A stretch of 64,000 nt of DNA from Kitasatospora indigofera (lineage in GTDB: Bacteria > Actinomycetota > Actinomycetes > Streptomycetales > Streptomycetaceae). Location of the stretch: positions 1-64,000 of the forward strand of contig NZ_BNBO01000032.1 of the NCBI RefSeq assembly GCF_014655955.1, read 5' to 3'. The position numbers were made by a program, and so were the translations under genes. Of this stretch, positions 34,792 to 45,200 are shown one piece after another. The notes below the pieces were generated by a model. It did no database searches and was not told where the DNA came from. It was given only the letters and a program-made list of their open reading frames with translations. How positions within the stretch are numbered: position 1 is the stretch's first letter; each line of letters opens with the position of its first letter.

Positions 34792-36237
34792 ATGCAGTCG
34801 AAGCGCGACCAGGTGCAGGCCCACCTGTTCGTGATGGGCAGGCTCGCCACCGGCATGCTGCGCGGCGAGCCCGACGCCCCCGACACCCCGTCCGGGCGCA
34901 CCTCGCGGGGCACCGTGACCGGGCTGGTCGTCGCCGTCCTGGTGTGCCTGGGGGTCGCCGTGTACGGGGCGCTCGTGCCCGGTGGCGCCACGGGCTGGCG
35001 CAAGCCCGGCACCCTCGTGGTGGTCAAGGAGAGCGGCGCCCGCTACCTCTACCTGGACGGCAGCCTGCGGCCCGTGCTGAACGAGGCCAGCGCCCGGCTG
35101 CTGGCCGGCGACCAGCTGGTGGTCGACCAGGTCAGCGTGAACTCGCTGGCCGGCACCCCGCGCGGCGCCCCGGTCGGCATCCTCGGGGCCCCGGACGGAC
35201 TGCCCGCCCCCGGCCGGCTCACCGCCGCGCCGTGGCTCGCCTGCGCCGTCGGCCGGCCCGGCCCGTCCGGTGGCCGCCGCCCCGAACTGGCCCTCGCGGT
35301 CGGCCCCGGCGGCCGCGGCACCGGCCTCACCGACGGCCAGGGCGCCCTGGTGGCGGCGCCCGACGGGACCGAGTACCTGCTCTGGCACGGCCGCCGGCTC
35401 CGCGTCGACACCCGCGACGGTGCCCGCCAGGCCCTCGGCCAGGCCGCGGTCACCGCCTATCCGGTGACCGCGGCCTTCCTCGACTCCCTGGCGGCCGGGC
35501 CGGACCTGGCCGCGCCCGAGGTGGAGTCCCGCGGCGCGGCCGGCCCGCAGCTGACCGCCGGCCCCACCCGGTTCGGCCAGCTGTTCACCGGCCCCGGGGG
35601 CGACCCGTACCTGCTGACCCCGGCCGGTCTCACCCCGCTCAGCAGGATGGCCTTCGAACTGCTCCGCAACGACCTGCGCACCCAGAGCGCCGCCTACGGG
35701 GGCGCGGCCGTCACCCCCGCCGCCCTCAGTCCGGCCGACCTCGCCGCGCACACCGCCGCCGTCCGGCCCGCGCCCGCGGCGGCCGGGCTGCCCGCCGCGC
35801 CGCCGGAGCTGGTGACCGTCCCCCAGGGCCGGGGGATCTGCGCCGAGTCGACGCTCACCGACCAGGCGCCGACCACCTCGGTCACCCTGTTCGACGAGGA
35901 GGCGGTCGCGGGCCCGCCGCCGGCCGCCCAGCCGGGCGTGGACCCGGCCTGCGCCGGCGCCGACAGCATCGCCGTCCGACCCGGCGGCGGGGCCCTGGTC
36001 CGGGCCCTGTCCAGTGCCGGCGTCGGCGGCACGCTCTACCTGGTCACCGACGCCGGGGTGAAGTACCCGCTCGCCTCGGCGGCGGCCGCCGAGCGGCTCG
36101 GCTACGGCGCCGTCGTCCCCTCGGCCGCCCCCGAGGCCCTGCTGACCCTGCTCCCGACCGGGCCCAGCCTCGACCCGGCCGCCCTGACCGGCGGCCCGGC
36201 CCCCGCGCGTACCGCCGGCCCGGCCTGCGCGCGGTGA
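34792..36237 (+). CDS. eccB: type VII secretion protein EccB
   Basis: A 481-residue protein with the family start MQSKRDQVQAHLFVMGRL, one membrane helix at about residues 43-62 (GLVVAVLVCLGVAVYGAL), and a large extracytoplasmic domain containing two conserved Cys that can form the EccB disulphide (CAESTLTDQAP and DPACAGAD). EccB sits in the core complex and extends outside the membrane; a single ATPase-like activity has been suggested for the family. ATG 34792 is preceded by GAGGAG. Confidence 0.95.
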   Translation: MQSKRDQVQAHLFVMGRLATGMLRGEPDAPDTPSGRTSRGTVTGLVVAVLVCLGVAVYGALVPGGATGWRKPGTLVVVKESGARYLYLDGSLRPVLNEASARLLAGDQLVVDQVSVNSLAGTPRGAPVGILGAPDGLPAPGRLTAAPWLACAVGRPGPSGGRRPELALAVGPGGRGTGLTDGQGALVAAPDGTEYLLWHGRRLRVDTRDGARQALGQAAVTAYPVTAAFLDSLAAGPDLAAPEVESRGAAGPQLTAGPTRFGQLFTGPGGDPYLLTPAGLTPLSRMAFELLRNDLRTQSAAYGGAAVTPAALSPADLAAHTAAVRPAPAAAGLPAAPPELVTVPQGRGICAESTLTDQAPTTSVTLFDEEAVAGPPPAAQPGVDPACAGADSIAVRPGGGALVRALSSAGVGGTLYLVTDAGVKYPLASAAAAERLGYGAVVPSAAPEALLTLLPTGPSLDPAALTGGPAPARTAGPACAR

Positions 36238-36420
36238 AACGCGGGGGCCGCCCGCCCGGGTGCCGCGCGGACCGGGGCCGGCTCCGGCAGGCCGGCGGAG
36301 CGTCCCGCGAACCGGCTGAACCCTCCTCCGGCACCGCCCCGTTGAAGGGGTGAGAGGGCCCGCCGCCGCTCCTCCGGCGGCATCGGCCACCTGTGCATCC
36401 GAACCGTCGAAGGGAACCCT

Positions 36421-36765
36421 GTGTCCACTCCTCCCAGCTTGACGACCGACGACAGTGTCGTCCGCGCCACTCTGCGCACCCTGGAGGACCGCATCGCGGA
36501 CATGCGCAGTTCGCTCGCCGACATCGTCGCCATCAAGGGCGAGGTCCACGACCACTTCAAGGCCGCCTGCAGCACGCGCTACCAGGAGAACATCGACGAC
36601 TGGACGAACCGGTACAACCAGCTCAAGTCGGCCTACGAGAGCTTCCAGACGAGCTTCACCAGCGGGCACCAGCAGATCAACGCCGCGCACGACGACGCGA
36701 ACGGCGTCGGCGGCAACTGGAGCGTCCATTCGAGCCACGTCAAGGGCGTGCTCAACCCGAGCTGA
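36421..36765 (+). CDS. WXG100/ESX-like small secreted protein 1
   Basis: A 114-residue all-helical protein in the size range of ESAT-6-like substrates. The central turn is DDWTNRYNQLKSAYESF, with the Trp placed between two long helices; the strict W-x-G is not kept. It starts at GTG 36421 (AAGGGA upstream) 183 bp after eccB and is followed by a second ESX-like gene, so the two probably form the secreted heterodimer of this T7SS. Confidence 0.82.
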   Translation: MSTPPSLTTDDSVVRATLRTLEDRIADMRSSLADIVAIKGEVHDHFKAACSTRYQENIDDWTNRYNQLKSAYESFQTSFTSGHQQINAAHDDANGVGGNWSVHSSHVKGVLNPS

Positions 36766-36838
36766 CCGTCCCCTCCCCGTGCCGTCCGGCCGGCCGTCAC
36801 TGCCCGGCCCGGCCGACGGCGAACGAAAGGATCGACCC

Positions 36839-37126
36839 ATGGCGAACATCGCCCTCAACCACCGGAACATCGACGAGGCGGCCGACGCGCTCAGCCAGGC
36901 CGGCACGCGGATGCACAGCAGCATGGACAACTGCGTCGCCGCCCTGCGGACGGCCGAGGCGCAGCTGTCCGGTCTTCTCGCCACGGCGGCCGCGGATTTC
37001 CGCACCACGCTGACCAACAACGAGAAGGACATGACGGACGACATCACCAAGGCCGCCGGCGCGCTGCGCGAGATGCACGGCCTGCTGCGCGACGCCGACC
37101 GCCGGGCCGGCGCGGGCATCGGGTGA
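36839..37126 (+). CDS. WXG100/ESX-like small secreted protein 2
   Basis: A 95-residue helical-hairpin protein (LNHRNIDEAADALSQAG ... TTLTNNEKDMTDDITKAAGALREMHGLL), without an exact W-x-G but with the length, amphipathic helices and position of an EsxA/EsxB partner. A GAAAGGA ribosome site precedes ATG 36839. Probably pairs with the protein encoded 73 bp upstream. Confidence 0.8.
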   Translation: MANIALNHRNIDEAADALSQAGTRMHSSMDNCVAALRTAEAQLSGLLATAAADFRTTLTNNEKDMTDDITKAAGALREMHGLLRDADRRAGAGIG

Positions 37127-37162
37127 CCGCGGTGGACCGCGACCGCGCGGGAGGCGGGCACG

Positions 37163-37582
37163 ATGGCTGAGACCGGGCCGGGGAGCGTCGACCTCCACCA
37201 CACGCTCAGCGTGAACCACGACGACCTGGAGTACTTCGCCAACGTCCAGCTGAACAACTTCCTGCGCGAGTTGGCCGCCGACCCCGGGTACAAGGCGATG
37301 CTGGCCTTCGGCGGGGCCGAGGCCGGCGAGTTCACCGCACTGCTGACGGGCCACGCGGCCACGTTCCCCGCCGCGGGGAACGTCAAGGCCAACTTCGGGG
37401 CCCTGGCCAAGGGCCTGGCCGCGGATCTCAAGAAGGCCGGTCTGCAGATGACCGACGCCCAGCTGGAGATCCTGAAGACCCTGGAGATCATGGACGCCGC
37501 GCACGAGGAGGCCATGACGGCCGCCGAGATGATGCTGATCCTCAACAAGGTGGTCTCGTCCGCGCCGACGAAGTCCGGCTGA
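37163..37582 (+). CDS. small helical T7SS-locus protein, unknown
   Basis: A 139-residue protein of almost entirely helical composition (FANVQLNNFLRELAADPGY, GNVKANFGALAKGLAADLKKAG, DAQLEILKTLEIMDAAHEEA). I do not recognise a family. It lies 36 bp after the second ESX-like gene and before a strong hairpin, so it ends the small-substrate transcript. It may be a substrate or chaperone of the secretion system; this is inferred from position only. Confidence 0.75.
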   Translation: MAETGPGSVDLHHTLSVNHDDLEYFANVQLNNFLRELAADPGYKAMLAFGGAEAGEFTALLTGHAATFPAAGNVKANFGALAKGLAADLKKAGLQMTDAQLEILKTLEIMDAAHEEAMTAAEMMLILNKVVSSAPTKSG

Positions 37583-37620
37583 CCAGGGCCCGGCCGGCCA
37601 CCCGGCCCGGCCGGCCACCC

Positions 37621-37650
37621 GGTCCGGTGGGCCCGAGGGCCCACCGGACC
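37621..37650. terminator. strong terminator hairpin
   Basis: Perfect 14-bp stem (37621-37634 with 37637-37650, GGTCCGGTGGGCCC on the left arm). It follows the small helical gene by 38 bp and is preceded by two direct copies of CCGGCCGGCCACCCGG (about 37590-37622). It separates the core/ESX genes from the large-substrate genes. Confidence 0.75.
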
Positions 37651-37722
37651 CCGCCGGCCGGCACCGCCCGCCGGACCACTTCCCCCCCCGCAAGCCTCAC
37701 CTGATCGGAGACAGCGAAGCCC

Positions 37723-39927
37723 ATGGCCACGATGCGATGGGAGGACGTCCTCAAGACGTTCGCCTCCGAGGCTCAGCGCACCGCGAAGATCGTCACCAGG
37801 GAGGAGGTCGCGGGGCCATCACCCGACAAGCCGTGGCTCCGGCCCGTGATGAAGATGGTGTGGGGCTCGGGCTACTACGCCAACGGGGGAGCCGCCGACG
37901 GCCAGCACGCCGGGGTGGGCACACCCGACGTCTGGTGGGCGTGGAACTTCTCCATCGGCCAGGAGCACTACAACTACTCGATCACCTTGAGCGTCAACTA
38001 CACGGACTGGGGCAACGACTCGGACAAGCCGCTGTCCAAGTTCATCAACCAGCACCGCGAGATCTTCGCCCCGCTGATGCCGGGCGGCCGGGGCAACGAC
38101 ACCGTCAACTCGGCGAGCCTGCGATCCGCCGCGGCGGGGCTCACCAAGGTCAACTCCTGGCTGACCACCTGGGAGCCGCGGGTGAAGGAGTGGGCGGGGT
38201 CGCTGGACGCACCGGACAGCAACTGGCAGGGGGACGCGGCCGGCGAGTTCAAGACGCTCCTCGACCGGTACGCACTGGAGCTGGAGACCATCCGGCTCCA
38301 GCTGCACAAGTCGCCCTTCGAGGCCGACCTCTACGCGGCGGCCGACGCCATCGACCAGGCGGTCCGGGGGCTCCAGTACGTCCACCAGTCGTGGTGGGAC
38401 AGTGGGACGCTCTGGCCGTCCCACGCGATCCTCCAGGCCCTGACCGAGACCCTGCAGAACGTCACACCGCAGATCGACTCGCTCGGGAACCTCCAGTCGA
38501 TCAGCACGCCTCTCGGCGACCCCCGGCAGCAGGACTTCTACGACCGGCTGGAGCTGCGGGCCAAGGCCATCTGGCTGGCCGACGTCGAGCGTTGCCTGGA
38601 CAAGCGCAAGGTGCCCCGGGTCGTGGACGAGCGCCTGGCGTTCTCGCCGGACCCGATGGCCGCGCTGGAGGCGGCCTACAACATCCTGAACGCGGACTTC
38701 GGGTTCGGGTACCGGCCGGTGAGCCTGGACCTGCCCCCGGCCCCGGTGCCGGACCCGACGAAGGACGGACCCGGCTCCGAGAAGGGCCCTGGGGAGGGCG
38801 ACCCCGATCTCGGCGGCGGCAGCGGCGGCGGCAACGACAAGAAGCTGGACCTGACCGGCGGCGCGGGCGGCGGCAGCGGCGGCTCGGGGGACGGCGGTGC
38901 CGGCGGCAACGGCTCCGACACCCATCTCCCCCCGCCCCCGGTGCTCGGCGGTGGCGGCGGAGGTGGAACCGGCGGCAACGGCACGGGCACGCCGATCCTC
39001 GACAAGGACAACAGGCCCGTCCTGGATGCCGACAAGAAGCCCGTGCTGCTGCCCCCGGGCGGGTACATCGGCGCCAACGGGCAGGTGTACGACGGGAACG
39101 GACAGCCGGTCAAGGACAAGAACGGCAAGCCGGTCGTCGTGCCGGTGGGATCGGACATCCCGCCCGGCACCGGTGGCGGCATCTACGGGTCCAACGCCAA
39201 GGTGCCGAAGGGTTCGACCGTCCGGGAGGACGGCTCGGTCATCGGCCCGGACGGCAAGCAGGTGCTGGACCGCGACGGCAACCCGGTGGTGGTCGCGAAG
39301 GGCGGCTCGGTCGCCGCGGACGGAACGCTGCTTGACTCGACCGGCCGGCCCGTCGCCGACCTCACGCAGCGCTACCTCGACCGGCAGCACGCCGTCGACG
39401 CGATCACCTCCGGCGGCAGTGGCGGCGGCGGTGACACCGGCATCGGCCGGCCGCCGTCCACCCTCCCGTCCTGGAACCTGGACCTCGGGTCCCTCGGCGA
39501 CTACGGCAGCGGCTCCACGGGCGGTGGCTCCGGGAGCCTCTCGTCGGGCCCGTACGCCGGGTCGTTCGGCGGGGCGGGCGCGGGCGAGGGGCTCACCGCG
39601 GGCGCAGGGCCCCGACTGGTCAGCTCCGGCGGCGGGTTGAGCGCCAAGGCGATCGAGAACAGCGGAGGGACGGCGCCCGGCGGCAAGGCCGCCACCTCGG
39701 GGGCCGCGGCCCAGAAGGCCTCCGCGCTGGCCGCCGAGGAGGCGGCCGTGATGCGCGGCCGCACGGTGAACACCAGCAGCGGCGGGATGCCCATGGTCCC
39801 GCCGATGGGGGGCGGCGCGGGCGGCGGGCCGGGCGAGAAGGACCGCCAGCGGACCACCTGGCTGTCCGAGGACGAAGAGGTCTGGGGCACCGACACCGGT
39901 GCCGTCCACGGCGTGATCGGCCGCTGA
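37723..39927 (+). CDS. WXG/glycine-rich T7SS substrate-like protein (AAWKG-like)
   Basis: A 734-residue protein. The N-terminal 340 residues are helical and hold a WXG core (SNWQGDAAGEFKTLLDRY, W-Q-G turn, about residue 166), as in WXG100 and PPE-type substrates; earlier MRWEDVLKTF and several Trp/Tyr-rich stretches are notable. The second half is Gly/Ser-rich and contains diverged tandem units of DKDNRPVLDADKKPVLLPPGG type (about 425-560), then a Gly-rich tail ending TWLSEDEEVWGTDTGAVHGVIGR, a C-terminal motif typical of streptomycete T7SS-linked proteins. It starts the second gene block and is followed by the YbaB-like gene 38 bp later. Likely secreted or a partner of the giant toxin. Confidence 0.85.
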   Translation: MATMRWEDVLKTFASEAQRTAKIVTREEVAGPSPDKPWLRPVMKMVWGSGYYANGGAADGQHAGVGTPDVWWAWNFSIGQEHYNYSITLSVNYTDWGNDSDKPLSKFINQHREIFAPLMPGGRGNDTVNSASLRSAAAGLTKVNSWLTTWEPRVKEWAGSLDAPDSNWQGDAAGEFKTLLDRYALELETIRLQLHKSPFEADLYAAADAIDQAVRGLQYVHQSWWDSGTLWPSHAILQALTETLQNVTPQIDSLGNLQSISTPLGDPRQQDFYDRLELRAKAIWLADVERCLDKRKVPRVVDERLAFSPDPMAALEAAYNILNADFGFGYRPVSLDLPPAPVPDPTKDGPGSEKGPGEGDPDLGGGSGGGNDKKLDLTGGAGGGSGGSGDGGAGGNGSDTHLPPPPVLGGGGGGGTGGNGTGTPILDKDNRPVLDADKKPVLLPPGGYIGANGQVYDGNGQPVKDKNGKPVVVPVGSDIPPGTGGGIYGSNAKVPKGSTVREDGSVIGPDGKQVLDRDGNPVVVAKGGSVAADGTLLDSTGRPVADLTQRYLDRQHAVDAITSGGSGGGGDTGIGRPPSTLPSWNLDLGSLGDYGSGSTGGGSGSLSSGPYAGSFGGAGAGEGLTAGAGPRLVSSGGGLSAKAIENSGGTAPGGKAATSGAAAQKASALAAEEAAVMRGRTVNTSSGGMPMVPPMGGGAGGGPGEKDRQRTTWLSEDEEVWGTDTGAVHGVIGR

Positions 39928-39965
39928 GCCGGTCCCGCGTTTCCACAGTCGAGGAGGGTACGGAG

Positions 39966-40430
39966 ATGGAGTTCTCGTTCGAGGAGCACCTCGCCCGGGC
40001 GATGGCGTCCCTGGAGGAGCAGCAGGCCAGGATGGCCGCGATGACACGGGAGTTGCAGGCGTCGAGCGCCTCGGTGACCACCAAGGACCGGCTGGTCACC
40101 GCGAAGGTCGGTGCGCAGGGCCAGGTGCTCGCGCTGACCTTCCACACCACGGCCTACCAGGAGATGGCCCCCGCGCACCTCGCCGCCGTCCTGAAGGACG
40201 TGCTGAACGAGGCCCAGGCCCGGATGGGCGAGCAGGTCGCCACGGCGATGCGGTCCTTCGACGGGGTCGGCGAGTCGCTGCGGCTGGCCTTCACCGGCGA
40301 GCGGGAGGACGAACTGCTCTCCGGGTCGGGCGGGATGGACCTGGACGCGCTGCTGGCGCCGCTCACCGCGATGCGCCCCGGCGCCGGCGAGGCCCGGCGT
40401 ACGGACAAGCAGGAGGAGTTCAATGGCTGA
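39966..40430 (+). CDS. YbaB/EbfC-like protein of the T7SS locus
   Basis: A 154-residue protein with the YbaB fold pattern: an initial helix (EEHLARAMASLEEQQARMAAMTRELQ), a beta pair (VTAKVGAQGQVLALTFH) and a final long helix (LNEAQARMGEQVATAMRSF). In mycobacterial ESX loci the YbaB-like EspL stabilises other Esp factors, so a chaperone or nucleoid-like role is possible. A good GAGG site lies 8 bp before ATG 39966. It overlaps the next gene by 8 bp, so the two are translated together. Confidence 0.85.
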   Translation: MEFSFEEHLARAMASLEEQQARMAAMTRELQASSASVTTKDRLVTAKVGAQGQVLALTFHTTAYQEMAPAHLAAVLKDVLNEAQARMGEQVATAMRSFDGVGESLRLAFTGEREDELLSGSGGMDLDALLAPLTAMRPGAGEARRTDKQEEFNG

Positions 40431-40722
40431 GCGGCTGAAGAAGCTTGAGGACCTGAAGACGGAGTTCACCAGGTTCCCGGAGATGGCGGCGCTGGTCGGG
40501 AAGATCGAGGCCGAGCTCAAGGACGTCGGGGTGAAGAACGTCAAGGGAGGCGGGCACGACCAGATCGGCAAGCAGTACCACGAGAAGGTCGACAAGCCGA
40601 CCGCGTCCCTGAGCCAACTGGTCGAGAGCATCAGGCTCAAGCTGCTGAGCATCGGCGAGCACGGCGAGAGCACCGCCGATCTCTTCGACGCGGCCGACGA
40701 GCACGCCGCCGACCTGGCCTGA
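40423..40722 (+). CDS. small helical WXG100-like partner protein
   Basis: A 99-residue helical protein (LKKLEDLKTEFTRFPEMAALVGKIEAEL ... LSQLVESIRLKLLSIGEHGESTADLFDAADEHAADLA) ending 76 bp before the giant toxin gene. Size and position are those of the small ESX-type partner that accompanies large T7SS toxins, though it lacks a W-x-G. It overlaps the YbaB-like gene by 8 bp. A role as targeting partner of the giant protein is inferred. Confidence 0.78.
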   Translation: MAERLKKLEDLKTEFTRFPEMAALVGKIEAELKDVGVKNVKGGGHDQIGKQYHEKVDKPTASLSQLVESIRLKLLSIGEHGESTADLFDAADEHAADLA

Positions 40723-40798
40723 GCGGCCACCGGAGGCAGTCTCCGGCACCCCTTCCGCACCCGCACCAGCCAGCTTTCGCAGCCGGAGGCTCCCCGCC

Positions 40799-42298
40799 AT
40801 GGCCCACTCGTCGATCCAGGTCTCGCCCGGTGTGGCGACGTTCTTCCACATTCTCACCGGAATGCCGTGGCCGGAGTCCGACGAGGGCCTGCTGCGGGAC
40901 GTCCGGGACGACTACGCCGCGCTCTCGGAGGACCTGCCGAAGCTGCGGGGGTACGTCGTCGACCTGGTGGCGAGGTGCCGGAGTCAGTTCGAGGGGGAGG
41001 CCGCCGAAGGGTTCGCCCGCGAGATGGGGCGGTTCATCGGCGACGACGGGACCGACTACCTCACCACGGCCGGACAACTCGCCGGTGAGCTGGGGGAGTT
41101 CGCTGGCAAGGTGGCGAACACCGTCGAGTACACCAAGTGGATGATCATCGGCCAGATCGTCCAGCTGCTGGTCGAGATCGCGCTGGCCATCGCCTTCTTC
41201 CCGTTCACCTTCGGGGCCTCGATGGCCGCCGCGGAGGGGCTGAAGCAGGTCGTCAAGACGATCATCATCAACCTGCTGAAGAAGCTCGTCCAGGTGATCG
41301 TGACGCACACCCTCTTCGGCGTGGTGGGCGGCCTGGTGATGGACGCGATCCTCCAGGGCATCCAGTTCGGACAGGGCAACCGGCACGAGTGGGACAAGGA
41401 CCTCACCAAGCAGGCCGCGATCATGGGCGCGATCAGCGGGGCCGTCGCCGGTCCGCTGCACCTGCTGGGCATGGGGCTCGGCAAGCTGCTGGGCGCGGGG
41501 CTGGCCAAGATCTTCGTGACGAAGGAACTGGGCAACCTGGTGAAGGAGCTCGGGGCCGGCGCCGCCGGGGGTGCCGCGGGCGGTGCCGCGAAGGGCGTGG
41601 GCAAGGAGGCCGGGCGGCTGGTCGCCAACGAGGCGGCCTCCGAGTTCGCCAAGAACATCAGCAAGCTGCTCAAGGAGAACTCCCGCTACCTGGGGAAGGG
41701 CTTCGGCGCCGGTGGCAAGGTCGGCGCCGCGGCCGGGGCGCGGTTCGCGGAGAACCTCGGGAAGGTCTTCGAGAAGGGGCTCGGCAAGGAGCTCGGCACG
41801 AAGACGGCCCAGGAGCTCGGGCGGACGTTCGGCAAGGCCTTCGCGGAGAACGGCGCCAAGTCGGCCGCGAGCCGGACGGCCCTCGGCACCGCCCTGCGCG
41901 AGATCGCGGAGGGGGGCAGTCACGCCCCGTCGGCGGGTCTGCGTGCGCTGGCCGAGAAGCTGCCCGAACTCGCGGGCCGGGTCGACCGGATGAACACCAT
42001 GTTCGTGCTGGGGCACGTCCTCGGCGAGCAGATCAAGATGGGGACCAACCAGTACCTGACCGAGGGCTTCTTCAACCAGATCTACTACGGGGAGTGGTCG
42101 GCCGGCGGGATGAGCTTCCTCGGCGGCTTCATGATGGGCGGGGCCCGCCACATGATCATGGGGCTGGCCTCGCCGCTGACCACGAAGTACGTGGACTTCG
42201 TCCGGGGGCTCGACAGCTCCCAGATCAACCCCGCGAACGGCAAGTACTACGGTGCGATGCACCCGCTGACCCTGCTGTCGGCGATCAGCAACGTGGCG
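40799..42298 (+). other. toxin domain: WXG100-like and helical N-terminal export region
   Basis: Residues 1-500 of the giant protein. The first 110 residues have the helix-turn-helix layout of a WXG100-type domain (LRDVRDDYAALSEDLPKLRGYVVDLVARC), followed by strongly hydrophobic segments (VQLLVEIALAIAFFPFTFG, LFGVVGGLVMDAIL) and repeated KxLGxxxGxxxG stretches, as in the channel-like N-terminal part of CpnT-type toxins. Confidence 0.7.
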
Positions 42299-45200
42299 GG
42301 GCACCCCGCGCCCTTTCCGGTGCCCCGGCCCGGGGGGCACGAGCAGGTCCCCGGCGGCTCCCTGCACCTCCACGGCGACGAGGCCGTCGGCTCCGGCACA
42401 TCGCTCGGCGCGCCGCCCTCCGGCCACCGGACCGAGGGCGGGCCGAACGCGTCCGGGTCGGACCACCGGACCGACGGCCCCGGCTCCGGCAGCGGCAGCG
42501 GGGCGGCGAAGCCGGAGGCCCCGAAACCGGAGGCCCCCAAGTCTGGTGTTGTGACGGAGTCCGGCGGCGGCGACCGGTCCGCCGCCGGTCCGAAGGTCAC
42601 CACGGGGAACACCACCGGCAACACGGGCACCACCACTGCGGGCGGTACGAGCGGCACGGGCCATGCGAAGATCCCCGAGCCCGCACCGCGGCGCAGCACC
42701 GAGTCCTCGGGCGCCGGTGATGCCGGTGGCGGTGCCGGCAGCGAGCCGAGGCGGAACCCGGGCGACGGTGCCAGGAGCACCGGGGGCTCCACCACCACGT
42801 CCGCCTCGCCCGGGGCGTCCGCGTCCACCGGCGGCCACGGCGGCGGTCCCCGGCCGCACCCCGAATCCACCGCCAAGCCGGAACCGGACCCGCCGCAGCA
42901 CCCCGAGCAGCACCCCGAGCAGCACTCCGCGCCGAAGCCCGGCCCGAACCTGGGGCCGAACGCGGGGCCGAACCCGCACCAGGGCCCGAACCCCGGCCCG
43001 AACCCCGGCCACCCGCCCAAGGACGGCGGTGGCGGCGGTGGCACCCCGCCGCGGACCGAGGGCGGCCCGGCCGGGCCCAAGGACCCCGGCTCGAACGGTC
43101 CGGACCCCAGGCCAGGGCCGAACCGCCCGGACCCCGGGCCCGGACCCGAGTTGAAGCCCAAGCCCGAGTCCAAGCCCGAGCCGAAGCCCGAGCCGAAGCC
43201 CGAGTCCAAGCCCGAGTCCAAGCCCGAGCCCAAGCCCGAGCCGAACCGGCCCGGTAAGGACGCCCCGGCCGCCCAGGGCAACCTGCGGAACACCGTCGAG
43301 GAGGTCCTGTCGCCGGCCCAGACCTTCCTGCGGCGGCAGGAGCAGCTGCGCGCGTCCGGTGGCCCGACGGCGGACACGCCCGCCCCGGTGAAGGCCGGTG
43401 GCGCGGGGGACGCCCCGAAGGGGCCGCGGATCGTCACGTTCGACGAGGTCAGGGGCAGGGGCGAGGGGAAGGGGTCCGAGGAGGGGCCGTCGTCGCCGGG
43501 TGACGGTGCTGTGCTGGGCCCGGGGTCCGGGCCGCGTTCGGAGGCGGCGGAGGCGGTGCGGGACCGTCAGGAGGAGTTGCGGGAGGGTGGCCGTTCGGCG
43601 GCCGACGAGAACAAGCCGGTCGTACCCTCCCCGGACGGCGGTGTCGCGTTGGGCGGCGGGTCGGGTCCGCGTTCGGAGGGGGCGCAGGCGTTCCTGGAGC
43701 GGCAGAAGGACGCCCGGGAGGCCGGCGGCCCGACGGCCGACACGCCCGGCCCGGTGCGGAGCGCCCCGAAGGATTCGAGGATCGTCACGTTCGACGAGCT
43801 CAGGGGCAGGGGCGAGGAGGAGGGGTCCGGGGAGGGGCCGTCGTTCCCGGGTGACGGTGCTGTGCTGGGCCGGGGGTCCGGGCCGCGTTCGGAGGCGGCG
43901 GAGGCGGTGCGGGACCGTCAGGAGGAGTTGCGGGAGGGTGGCCGTTCGGCGGCCGACGAGAACAAGCCGGTCGTACCCTTCTCGGGCGACGGTGTCGCGT
44001 TGGGCGGCGGGTCGGGTCCGCGTTCGGAGGGGGCGCAGGCGTTCCTGGAGCGGCAGAAGGACGCCCGGGAGGCCGGCGGCCAGACGGCCGACACGCCGGG
44101 CTCGGTGAAGGCCGGGGGTACGGAGAGTGCTCCGAAGAGGCCGAGGATCGTGACCTTCGACGAGGTCAGGCGCAGGGCGGAGGAGGATTCCCCCGACGCC
44201 GGGTCCAACGGCTCGGCGCGGAGCGGCAACGACGGTTCAGGCAGCGCCGCCGGCGGGACGAGATCCCGTGACCGGTCCACGGGCAGCGAGACGCAGGTGG
44301 AGCCGGCATCGACGGGCGACAAGCCGGCCGCGGACAAGCCCGCCACCGACAAGCCCGCCACCGACGCGCCGGCCCCCGACCAGCCGGCGCCGAAGCCGGA
44401 GAGCTTCCCCGGCGAGGGCTACCGCCTGACGGACGGTGACGCCGAGATCCGGCGGAAGGCCGGCCAGGCCGCGCAGGACTCCCGGGCGACGAGGCCCCCG
44501 GCGGCGGAGCAGGGGGCCGTCCCACCGTCCGGGGGCGAGCGCCTGGGCGGGGAGGACGGCACACGGCCGGGCGACACGCCCGACGCGGCCGCCCGGGACC
44601 GGCGGCGCACGGCCGCCGAACAGCGGCGGACCGACTACGTGGCGTCCCCGGAGGGGCGCGAGCACGCCGGGACGCTGGCCCGGGACGCACGGGAGGCCGC
44701 GGCGGCCGAGGCCGAGCAGCAGGCGAACGCCGGGGCGCGGAGGGCCGCGCAGGCCCAGGCCCGCTGGGAGGCCCTCCAGGAGCGGACCCGGCTGGCTGCC
44801 GAGGAAGCGGCTCGCGCGGCTCAGCGGGAGGCCGCCCGGGAGGCCGCGCAGGAACAGGCCTGGAACCTGCTGCTGCAGGATCTCAGGGACAAGTCCGGCG
44901 GCGATTCGGGCCGGTCGGGGCACCTGACGCTGCGTGACGCGCAGGAGCGGATCGCCCGGCGTGCCGAGGAGCTCGCCGCCCACGGGGACGGTGACGGCCG
45001 GGGCGCCGGCAGTCGCGGCTCCCGGATGCCCGCCGATGCGGCGGCGAGCCGGGCCTGGCACGAGCTGGCGGCTGAACTCGGCGTCCGGGTCGAGTCCTTG
45101 GATGCCCGTGGCCTGATGCCCGGGTTCCCCGCCCCGGGGGCCCCGTGGCCCCTGGACCGGGGGATCCACGGCGATCCGTCTGCCGTCGGCCGCGGCCCGG

